12,887 nucleotides of DNA from Pseudomonadota bacterium (GTDB taxonomy: Bacteria > Desulfobacterota > Desulfobacteria > Desulfobacterales > ETH-SRB1): assembly GCA_018897415.1 (NCBI GenBank), contig JAHIKR010000121.1, forward strand, positions 1-12,887. Reading direction: 5' to 3'. Positions 1 through 5,585 of this stretch are shown here, in pieces (within the stretch, counting starts at the first letter, position 1; every line of letters begins with the position of its first letter). Both the position numbers and the translations under genes were made by a program. The notes beneath the pieces are model-generated. The model saw nothing but the letters and a program-made list of their open reading frames with translations. It had not been told where the DNA came from and ran no database searches.

Positions 1-90
1 CAGTATAAGGACATATTTGAGTTCAGCATAATGGCTGTTTCAAACAATGTAACGGTTCACGGTTCACGGTTCACGGGTGGAGAGCGATGA
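1..90 (+). CDS. possible 3' end of an upstream gene (partial)
   Basis: Frame 1 is open from the first base of the window to a TGA at 88-90, which would give 29 C-terminal residues of a gene starting outside the window. The other two forward frames close within 30 bases. If real, its stop overlaps the start of the next gene in an ATGA arrangement, which is common between translationally coupled genes. The last third of this frame is the GGTTCAC heptamer repeat, which looks more like non-coding repeat DNA than protein sequence. I see no recognisable motif, and the open frame could be chance. Confidence 0.2.
   Translation, partial: QYKDIFEFSIMAVSNNVTVHGSRFTGGER
54..74. repeat. three tandem GGTTCAC heptamers
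   Basis: The heptamer GGTTCAC occurs three times head to tail, ending four bases before the GGAGAG ribosome binding site of the DUF296 gene. It is a short microsatellite in the leader. Any change in copy number would change the length of the leader, and would frameshift the possible upstream gene tail. Confidence 0.85.
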
Positions 91-530
91 AATTTTCACA
101 GGCTAAGCAGGGGCGGACTTTTGTTATACGTCTTGAGGACGGAGATATTCTTCATGAAGAAATTGAGAGATTTGCTTGCGAGCAGTCCATTAAAGCCGCT
201 GCTTTAATAGCGGTCGGGGGCGCTGATATAGGTAGTAAGCTTGTTGTTGGCCCGGAAAAGGGAAGATCTAAACCTGTTTCTCCAATGGAACATATCCTCG
301 AAAATGTGTATGAGATAGCGGGAACTGGAACTCTTTTTCCTGATGAAAAGGGTAATTCCGTACTTCATATGCACATAGCATGTGGTAGAAAGGCATTAAC
401 CGTGACTGGTTGTGTACGAAACGGTGTAAAAGTTTGGCATATAATGGAGATAATACTATTCGAGCTGATAGACAGCACAGGCGTTCGTGCTTTTGAAGCG
501 CAGACAGGTTTCAGTATGCTAAAGCCGTAA
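87..530 (+). CDS. PPC/DUF296-domain protein
   Basis: A 147-residue protein that is essentially a single PPC (plants and prokaryotes conserved, DUF296) domain. Visible family features are the N-terminal pattern of a strand followed by a GD-containing turn (FVIRLEDGDIL), a central AAALIAVGGA segment, and the HMHIACGR segment followed by a glycine-containing turn and a final WHIMEIILFEL strand. In the family, the histidines of the HxH segment help bind metal in a trimeric structure. Plant members carry an AT-hook for DNA binding; there is none here, and the function of stand-alone bacterial members is not settled. The ATG at 87 is preceded by GGAGAG at 79-84, a good Shine-Dalgarno, which fixes the start. 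The length fits the bacterial family. Subcellular location is presumably cytoplasmic, as no signal peptide is present. Confidence 0.8.
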   Translation: MKFSQAKQGRTFVIRLEDGDILHEEIERFACEQSIKAAALIAVGGADIGSKLVVGPEKGRSKPVSPMEHILENVYEIAGTGTLFPDEKGNSVLHMHIACGRKALTVTGCVRNGVKVWHIMEIILFELIDSTGVRAFEAQTGFSMLKP

Positions 531-559
531 AATATATTTCAAAAAAGAAAGGGGGAAAT

Positions 560-667
560 ATGAAATCAGCCAGGGTAATTTTGACAGTTGGATCTTTAGT
601 GTTCTTACTGGCTATGTCAGAAATTTCCATGGCCGAAATACAATCCGATTCTGTGTTTATTAGATGA
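560..667 (+). CDS. short secreted peptide or truncated exported protein
   Basis: A 35-codon ORF starting at ATG 560, preceded by a very strong purine-rich Shine-Dalgarno (AAAGAAAGGGGG, 546-555). The product starts MKSAR, then has a hydrophobic stretch of about 15 residues (VILTVGSLVFLLAM), then SEISMA followed by E. This is a textbook signal peptide with a signal peptidase I site around residue 25. Only about ten residues follow before TGA at 665. It could be a small exported peptide, or the surviving start of a longer exported protein whose remainder is lost. I see no continuation in other frames downstream. The strong ribosome binding site argues that it is, or recently was, translated. Confidence 0.4.
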   Translation: MKSARVILTVGSLVFLLAMSEISMAEIQSDSVFIR

Positions 668-778
668 ATTGTAAAATCTATTTACTTAATAAAGAAAGTA
701 AAACGGAGTAGATGGTAATTCAAGCCTTTTTAGTATCATGACAACAAAATATCAAATAATGAAGTGCAGGTGGCAGTA

Positions 779-2389
779 ATGAAATCGATAGATGAGCTTT
801 TGGAGCTGGAACCAGGGCTTGAATACCTTGGTTTGACAAATCTGAAAAAAGTACACTGGAATTATTGCACTCCAATATTATACGAGCACGCAGTAAAAAA
901 TAATGAGGGAGTTATCACTCATCTGGGCCCCCTGCTTGTTAGTAGGCCTGGGAAGAGCACAGGCCGTGCTCCTGATGACAAATTTATCGTAAAAGATGAA
1001 AATACCGCTGATAAGATTAACTGGGGCAAGGTAAACGTTCCATATGATGCCAAAAAATTTGATCATGTTTTTGAACGCGTTAAAGCCTATTTACAGGATC
1101 GTGAAATATACGTTCAGGATTCATATGCAGGCGCTGATAATAGGTATCGTGTATCAATAAGAGTAATTACCGAATTTGCCTGGCAGGCGCTTTTTGCAAG
1201 AAATCTTTTACTTCGCATAAGGGACCGTGGTCAGCTTGTTGATTTTAGCCCGGAGTTTACAGTAATTACTATGCCAAAATTTCTTGGCAACCCTGGTCTT
1301 GATGAAATCAATTCAGCGACTTTTATTCTGGTTGATTTTACAAAAAAAATTATTTTGATATGTGGAACTTATTACGGTGGTGAAATAAAGAAGTCGGTTT
1401 TTACTGTTTTAAATTATCTTTTGCCTCAAAAAAAGGTTCTTTCTATGCATTGCAGCGCCAATGTTGGAAAGAGTGGTGATACTGCGTTGTTTTTTGGACT
1501 TTCCGGAACTGGCAAGACAACTCTTTCCGCAGCTCCTAATCGTTCATTGATAGGTGATGATGAACATGGCTGGAGTGATAAAGGAGTTTTTAACTTCGAA
1601 GGCGGCTGCTATGCTAAAGTAATTAATCTGTCAAAAGAGGCAGAGCCTGAAATTTATGAAACAACACGAAAATTTGGTACAATTCTTGAGAACGTTGTAA
1701 TCGATCCTGTAACACGTATAGTAAATTTAGATGATTCAAGTATAACTGAAAATACACGTGCGGCCTATCCACTTACCCATTTGAATAATATAGTCAAAGA
1801 TGGCAAGGGCAATCATCCTAAAAATGTTATTTTTTTAACAGCAGATGCTTTTGGGGTACTTCCGCCGATTTCAAAACTAACACCAGATCAGGCTTCTTAT
1901 CAGTTTCTCCTTGGCTATACGGCGAAAGTCGCTGGAACAGAGGCTGGTGTAACTGAACCAATGGCTACCTTCAGCAGTTGTTTTGGAGCACCGTTTATGC
2001 CCCTTCATCCCAGCGAATATGCAAAATTATTAGGCAGGAAAATTAAAAAGCACAATGTTAAATGCTGGTTGGTTAATACAGGATGGACTGGCGGGCCTTA
2101 TAGTGTCGGTCATCGTATTTCTATTAAACATACACGTGCATTGTTGAATGCCGCTCTTGAAGGGAAATTGGATGAAGTTGAATATACAATAGATCCCTTT
2201 TTCGGCTTTGAAATACCGCAGCAGTGCCCTGGTGTGCCTAAAGAGATTTTAATGCCGAAGAATACCTGGAAAAATAAAGAAATTTATGAAAAAAAAGCTA
2301 AAGAACTAGCAGAAGAATTTAAAGAAAAGTTCAAGAAATATGAACCATTTGTATCGAATGAAGTAAAAAGGGCCGGTCCTCTTGTATAA
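779..2389 (+). CDS. pckA: phosphoenolpyruvate carboxykinase (ATP)
   Basis: ATP-dependent PEP carboxykinase, which converts oxaloacetate and ATP to PEP, CO2 and ADP in the cytoplasm. It acts as the first committed step of gluconeogenesis or, in some anaerobes, in reverse for CO2 fixation. Diagnostic motifs are all present in order: RAPDDKFIV near the substrate site, the Walker-type kinase-1a loop GLSGTGKTTLS at about residues 240-250, the metal-binding LIGDDEHGW, FNFEGGCYAK, the TRKFGTILENVV segment and the C-terminal NTGWTGGPYSVGHRI. The 536-residue length is normal for the family. I chose ATG 779 over the in-frame GTG at 764 because AGGTGG (769-774 region) lies at proper spacing to 779 and the product then begins MKSIDELLELE. 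The stop TAA at 2387-2389 lies inside the apparent target-site duplication of the element that follows. No cofactor-site residue appears to be missing. Confidence 0.96.
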   Translation: MKSIDELLELEPGLEYLGLTNLKKVHWNYCTPILYEHAVKNNEGVITHLGPLLVSRPGKSTGRAPDDKFIVKDENTADKINWGKVNVPYDAKKFDHVFERVKAYLQDREIYVQDSYAGADNRYRVSIRVITEFAWQALFARNLLLRIRDRGQLVDFSPEFTVITMPKFLGNPGLDEINSATFILVDFTKKIILICGTYYGGEIKKSVFTVLNYLLPQKKVLSMHCSANVGKSGDTALFFGLSGTGKTTLSAAPNRSLIGDDEHGWSDKGVFNFEGGCYAKVINLSKEAEPEIYETTRKFGTILENVVIDPVTRIVNLDDSSITENTRAAYPLTHLNNIVKDGKGNHPKNVIFLTADAFGVLPPISKLTPDQASYQFLLGYTAKVAGTEAGVTEPMATFSSCFGAPFMPLHPSEYAKLLGRKIKKHNVKCWLVNTGWTGGPYSVGHRISIKHTRALLNAALEGKLDEVEYTIDPFFGFEIPQQCPGVPKEILMPKNTWKNKEIYEKKAKELAEEFKEKFKKYEPFVSNEVKRAGPLV

Positions 2390-2390
2390 T

Positions 2391-2696
2391 ACTCAAGTTT
2401 CGCACCCGCTCTATGCAACAAAAGCTTTAAAGGGCAGGTATTAGATAGTTTTTTTAAAAGAGCAAAATAATATGATTGATATTCTAAACCACTATACCTT
2501 GGGATCTGACCAGGACAGGCACATAGAAGGTTTTTCACCAGGGATAAAATGCCGTGCATGTCTCGCTCCTTACAAACTGAGTGGGTATGGTGCCGTTGCC
2601 AAAGCCGGAGAGAACATATTTTGCTTTTTAAAAAAACTATCTAATACCTGCCCTACAGGAGAAGGTCATAGGAATTAGTGGGCGCGAAACTTGAGT
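2391..2696. mobile_element. 306-bp MITE-like element with TAAT target duplication
   Basis: The element is bounded by 20-bp terminal inverted repeats: ACTCAAGTTTCGCACCCGCT at 2391-2410 and its complement at 2677-2696, matching at 18 of 20 positions. The four bases TAAT precede the left end (2387-2390) and follow the right end (2697-2700), so a 4-bp target-site duplication is visible. The pckA stop codon TAA lies within that duplication, so the insertion left the coding sequence intact. A second inner inverted repeat is nested inside. The open frame at 2472-2678 resembles no known protein and runs into the right arm, so I do not call it a gene. Small size, terminal repeats, target duplication and no transposase are the definition of a MITE mobilised in trans. 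The parent transposase family cannot be named from this window. Confidence 0.8.
2431..2654. repeat. nested 38-39 bp inner inverted repeat of the MITE
   Basis: AGGGCAGGTATTAGATAG followed by T7 and an A-rich stretch and AGCAAAATA (2431-2469) is repeated in inverse orientation at 2617-2654, differing only by one extra G in the left arm. Between the outer terminal repeats and these arms lie divergent spacers of 20 and 22 bp. The inner arms are better conserved than the outer ends, so they are probably under selection or recently homogenised. As RNA they would close a very stable long hairpin. Confidence 0.85.
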
Positions 2697-2734
2697 TAAT
2701 AGCAGTTGAAAATGCGTAGAGAGAACGAATTGAG

Positions 2735-3715
2735 ATGGCTATAAAAACGACTATTATTCCAATAGCGAGTGGTAAGGGCGGTGTAGGTAAAAGTTTTTTA
2801 ACTGCAAATCTATCCGCAGGTATAGCCGAATTAGGATACAGCACAGTAGTAGTTGATTTAGATTTGGGGGGCTCAAACCTTTATACATATTTAGGAATAC
2901 CGAATAAGCATCCTGGTATCGGCGACTATTTGAAGGGAAAAAAATTAAAATTTAATGATCTGTTAGTCAGTACAGGAATATCGAATCTTAAATATATACC
3001 AGGAGACGGCAGAACACCTTTTATGGCAAATATTTCTTATGCACAGAGGATGACTCTCCTCAGAAAAATTAAACAGCTTCCAGCACGATATGTTTTGCTT
3101 GATCTCGGATCGGGCAGCACGTTCAATACTCTGAATTTTTTTGGGATAGCGCATAAAGGGATTATTGTAACAACTTCGGAAGTACCTTCTATTATGAATT
3201 TTCTGGCGTTTTTGAGGAACTTTATGTTTTATATTATATTAAACGTTGCAAGTCATAATAAAGAAGCCCTTAAAATGCTTATCACGGCCTTTCGTCAACC
3301 TATTAAGTCTGAACCATTAACTGTTAAATCTCTATTAAATAAAATTTCAGATGTTGACAGCAATCTTGCTATAAAAGCACATGATTTATGCAGAAATTAT
3401 AGACCCCGCATCATTATAAATATGGGGGATAGCGCCGATGAACTTAAGATATTAAGGAGGATTGACGATATCCTTAAAACAAGACTGTCGATAGAGGCGG
3501 ACTATTTTGGTTTTATTTATTATGATGATGTTGTCCGCAGGTCGGTTCAAAACAGGGAAACACTTTTTGCACACTATCCACAGTGTATCGCATCAAAAAG
3601 TATTAAACATGTTGCCAGACGAATAACTAAAATCTGGGATCAGCCAGTTGAAAACAGCATGGTTCGGCTGTTTGAGGATACCAAAAGAAAACAGGCCTTA
3701 TGGAAAGCATATTAG
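2735..3715 (+). CDS. MinD/FlhG-like ParA-family ATPase
   Basis: A 326-residue P-loop ATPase of the MinD/ParA (SIMIBI) class. The deviant Walker A motif SGKGGVGKS is at residues 12-20, with the signature lysine at 14. It is followed by the switch-I segment VVDLDLGGSNL (about 39-49) and a Walker B-like VLLDLGSGS (about 120-128). The N-terminal third and the DLGGSNL variant match the FlhG/YlxH-like branch common in deltaproteobacteria better than canonical MinD. There is no C-terminal amphipathic membrane-targeting helix that I can recognise; the end is basic (FEDTKRKQALWKAY). No flhF, minC or parB lies nearby, so the partner and cargo are unknown. The ribosome binding site before ATG 2735 is weak. 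The MITE separates it from pckA, so any earlier co-transcription would now pass through a long hairpin. Confidence 0.85.
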   Translation: MAIKTTIIPIASGKGGVGKSFLTANLSAGIAELGYSTVVVDLDLGGSNLYTYLGIPNKHPGIGDYLKGKKLKFNDLLVSTGISNLKYIPGDGRTPFMANISYAQRMTLLRKIKQLPARYVLLDLGSGSTFNTLNFFGIAHKGIIVTTSEVPSIMNFLAFLRNFMFYIILNVASHNKEALKMLITAFRQPIKSEPLTVKSLLNKISDVDSNLAIKAHDLCRNYRPRIIINMGDSADELKILRRIDDILKTRLSIEADYFGFIYYDDVVRRSVQNRETLFAHYPQCIASKSIKHVARRITKIWDQPVENSMVRLFEDTKRKQALWKAY

Positions 3716-3810
3716 ACTTGGATGTAGAGCATAATTTTAGTCTATCATAGAAACCCTTGCTCTAAGGGCAAGGTCAGAGTTCAGTGGCTCCGCCAAAAAG
3801 GATTGATCAA

Positions 3811-3984
3811 AATTCGAAGCACGAAATACGAAATACGAAACAAATCCAAATGTACAAAATTCAAATGATCTAAACGGAAGAGAGTGTTATCCCTCGAAGG
3901 TGAAAAATGAGTACTATGTTTTGAAAATTTGAGCATTTATGATTCGAGCTTGTTTCGGATTTCGATATTCGAATTTCGGATTTC
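3811..3984. repeat. long imperfect inverted repeat in a 368-bp gene-free spacer
   Basis: The spacer from 3716 to 4083 holds no gene. Its left arm (3811-3865) is built from CGAA-containing words, including three tandem heptamers ACGAAAT, ACGAAAT, ACGAAAC at 3821-3841. The right arm (3921-3984) is approximately its reverse complement, with matches such as GAAATCCGAAACAAG read from the opposite strand. By eye, about two thirds of positions pair over roughly 55-60 bp, with a loop of about 55 bp. It looks like a decayed palindromic intergenic repeat. I see no coding capacity and no clear target duplication. Confidence 0.6.
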
Positions 3985-4028
3985 ATGTCGTTGCAAGTAT
4001 GGTAGATCATCCCTTACAGGGTTATTCC

Positions 4029-4057
4029 AAAGCCGGCCCCCTCTGGAGCCGGATTTT
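4029..4057 (+). terminator. intrinsic-terminator-like hairpin in front of the cytochrome gene
   Basis: CCGGCCCC (4033-4040) pairs with GGAGCCGG (4045-4052) with one mismatch across a 4-base loop. The stem is extended by AAA/TTT beyond a second mismatch and is followed by five T. Placed 27 bases before the cytochrome ATG, it could end transcripts that read through from the MinD-like gene. Equally, it could be an attenuator inside the cytochrome leader. Confidence 0.5.
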
Positions 4058-4083
4058 TACTATATTCGTGAAAGGAGATAAAC

Positions 4084-4590
4084 ATGAAAAAGGCTGTGTT
4101 AATTAACTCATTGCTTATCTTTATAATGATTTCTGGTTTGGTTTTTGCTGAAGAAAACGTAATCAAAGGGCTATTACCTGAAAAGTTTCCTCCCGCTGAG
4201 AAATGCGCTGCATGCCATAATGTTTCGCATGTTTATGAAGAGTTATCACAATCAGCGCATAATGACCTTAAATGTTATGATTGTCATTTGCCTGGAGCTG
4301 TCCAGAAAGGAAAGTATAAGCCTGAAGATTGTAATTTCTACAGGCTAGGTTATCACCATAAAAACGGAGATTGGATGGAGACTTCAGGGAATCAAGTATG
4401 CCTTAGATGTCATATGGATAAAGAAAAAATAGATTCTAATACTGAATGCTGGTCATGTCATATGCCAGAGGGTGGAATTGATAAAGTTATACTTGTAAAG
4501 GACAAAAAATTCCCTCCAGAGGGTGATAACATTAAAAAAGTAAAGAAACTTATTCACAGATCTCATAGTTTCCAAGTACATGCGAAATAA
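4084..4590 (+). CDS. periplasmic tetraheme cytochrome c
   Basis: A 168-residue exported c-type cytochrome. A signal peptide (MKK, then a hydrophobic core of about 16 residues, cleavage after VFA at residue 22) directs it across the inner membrane. Four covalent heme sites are present: CAACH (41-45), CYDCH (64-68), CLRCH (106-110) and CWSCH (122-126). Extra histidines (H49, H59, H91, H92, and those near the C-terminus) are candidates for distal ligands. The size and heme number fit small tetraheme electron carriers related to the NapC/NrfH or cytochrome c554 fold. The cleavable-looking signal, rather than a retained anchor, suggests a soluble periplasmic form. Partner enzymes are not encoded in the window. 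AAAGGAG (4071-4077) gives a strong ribosome binding site for ATG 4084. The deleted four-helix-bundle cassette starts about 28 bases after the stop. Confidence 0.92.
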   Translation: MKKAVLINSLLIFIMISGLVFAEENVIKGLLPEKFPPAEKCAACHNVSHVYEELSQSAHNDLKCYDCHLPGAVQKGKYKPEDCNFYRLGYHHKNGDWMETSGNQVCLRCHMDKEKIDSNTECWSCHMPEGGIDKVILVKDKKFPPEGDNIKKVKKLIHRSHSFQVHAK

Positions 4591-4595
4591 CACCC

Positions 4596-4615
4596 CCCCA
4601 TAGAAATGAATGGGG
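4596..4615 (+). other. GC-rich hairpin after the cytochrome gene
   Basis: CCCCAT (4596-4601) pairs with ATGGGG (4610-4615) over an 8-base loop, six bases after the cytochrome stop codon. It has the position of a terminator stem but no T-run follows. Instead the left terminus of the deleted cassette starts within one to four bases. The T-tract may have been displaced by that insertion. Confidence 0.4.
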
Positions 4616-4618
4616 CAT

Positions 4619-4762
4619 AAGCGCTAAGTTAAACAGAAAGGCATTAACTATTCACCATTAATAATTGATTATTGATTATTAACTATGGCTAAAGGCGATG
4701 ATATCCATGCGGAAAAATAATTAATAATCAATTGGTAATAATTAATTTTTAACTTAGTGCTT
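4619..4762 (+). mobile_element. internally deleted copy of the four-helix-bundle cassette (144 bp)
   Basis: Terminal inverted repeats AAGCGCTAAGTTAAA (4619-4633) and TTTAACTTAGTGCTT (4748-4762) match with one difference, and pairing extends to CAT/ATG outside them (4616 and 4765). The first about 90 bases are clearly homologous to the intact copy at 8935. They share the same terminus, the same CATTAAC and ATTCAC blocks, an identical run of about 27 bases across the ATTGATTATT repeats and start codon, and the first seven codons. The right end again matches the AATAATCAAT and AATTAATTTTTAA blocks of the intact copy. About 328 bp, nearly the whole ORF, is missing. Both copies lie in the same orientation. 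The right terminus sits just upstream of hisF. Confidence 0.85.
4685..4720 (+). pseudogene. remnant of the four-helix-bundle ORF
   Basis: Reads MAKGDDIHAEK and stop. The first seven residues are identical to those of the intact protein encoded at 9002. The last codons (GAA AAA TAA) line up with the lysine-rich end and stop of the intact ORF. The central about 109 codons are deleted, so nothing of the helical bundle remains. It may still be translated as an 11-residue peptide, but no function is implied. Confidence 0.8.
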
Positions 4763-4813
4763 ATGGGGGTTGGGGGGATGTATGAGCATTCACAGTATAG
4801 AAAGGAAATGTTG

Positions 4814-5584
4814 ATGGATATTATAAAGATTATGCCGTGTCTTGATATGAAAGAAGGCAGAGTTGTAAAGGGGATTAATTTTATAGATTTAAAAGATGCC
4901 GGCGATCCTGTAGAAAATGCTATGCTATATGAAAAGGAAGGGGCAGATGAGCTGGCAATGCTTGATATAGCTGCTACAGTTGAAAATCGTAAGACAAGAC
5001 TTGAATGGGTTAAAAATGTTGCATCTGCCATAAGTATTCCATTAACAGTTGGCGGTGGTATATCTTCTATTGAGGATATTGAACTTGTCTTTGAAGCGGG
5101 TGCAGATAAGATTTCGATGAACAGCGCTGCTGTTAATAACCCAGATCTTGTAAGGCAGGCAGCCGAAGTTTATGGTTCAGATAAGGTAGTTGTGGCTATA
5201 GATGCAAGAAGGAATAACGAAATGCCATCGGGATTTGAACTGGTTGTATCTGGAGGCACGAAACCTGTTGGTAAAGATGCAAAAGCATGGGCTATTCAGT
5301 GCCAGGGACTGGGCGCCGGTGCTATCCTGCCCACCAGTATGGATGGTGACGGGACAAAAGCTGGTTATGATTTAGAATTTACAAAGGCTATTTCAGATTC
5401 TGTTGACATTCCGGTTATTGCATCAGGCGGTGCTGGGAAGCTGGAACATTTTTATGAGGGAGTTGTCATAGGTGGCGCAAAAATTTTGTTAGCTGCATCG
5501 GTTTTTCATTATCGCACCTTTAGTATTAGAGAGGTCAAGGAGTATCTTAAAGAAAAAGGATTGAAAGTAAGTTATCCTAAATAG
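4814..5584 (+). CDS. hisF: imidazole glycerol phosphate synthase, cyclase subunit
   Basis: HisF, the (beta/alpha)8-barrel cyclase half of IGP synthase. It uses ammonia delivered by HisH to convert PRFAR to imidazole glycerol phosphate and AICAR in histidine biosynthesis (cytoplasm). The product of 256 residues matches the family length. Visible motifs are MPCLDMKEGRVVKG with catalytic Asp11, LTVGGGI, the VVVAIDAR strand with the second catalytic aspartate, TSMDGDGTKAGYD and the phosphate-binding IASGGAGKLEHF, ending with LLAASVFHY. Upstream in-frame starts exist (GTG 4757, ATG 4778, 4808). I chose ATG 4814 because AGGA at 4802-4805 is well spaced and the protein then begins like other HisF proteins. 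GTG 4757 lies inside the cassette terminus. No hisH, hisA or other his gene is adjacent, so the gene is dispersed. It is convergent with the next gene, with one base between the stop codons. Confidence 0.95.
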   Translation: MDIIKIMPCLDMKEGRVVKGINFIDLKDAGDPVENAMLYEKEGADELAMLDIAATVENRKTRLEWVKNVASAISIPLTVGGGISSIEDIELVFEAGADKISMNSAAVNNPDLVRQAAEVYGSDKVVVAIDARRNNEMPSGFELVVSGGTKPVGKDAKAWAIQCQGLGAGAILPTSMDGDGTKAGYDLEFTKAISDSVDIPVIASGGAGKLEHFYEGVVIGGAKILLAASVFHYRTFSIREVKEYLKEKGLKVSYPK

Positions 5585-5585
5585 T

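Noticed and set aside
51..86. tRNA-like T-arm from GGTTCAC words
   Set aside because: The words are tandem microsatellite units; no acceptor stem or anticodon arm can be formed around them.
2284..2559. Minus-strand open frame across the pckA end and the MITE
   Set aside because: Antisense to well-supported pckA codons and dependent on the inserted repeat; no ribosome binding site or motif.
2472..2678. 68-codon open frame inside the MITE
   Set aside because: It runs into the right inverted arm, has no ribosome binding site, and its residues follow from the palindromic repeat; no resemblance to a transposase.
3811..3841. CRISPR array from the CGAA repeats
   Set aside because: Repeats are 7 bp and directly adjacent, without spacers of regular length, and no cas gene is present.
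4005..4056. Cyclic-dinucleotide (GEMM-type) riboswitch in front of the cytochrome gene
   Set aside because: CAGGG and CCAAAGCC words recall the consensus and such switches precede cytochrome genes in Geobacter, but the P2 hairpin with its tetraloop is missing and the remaining sequence is too short.
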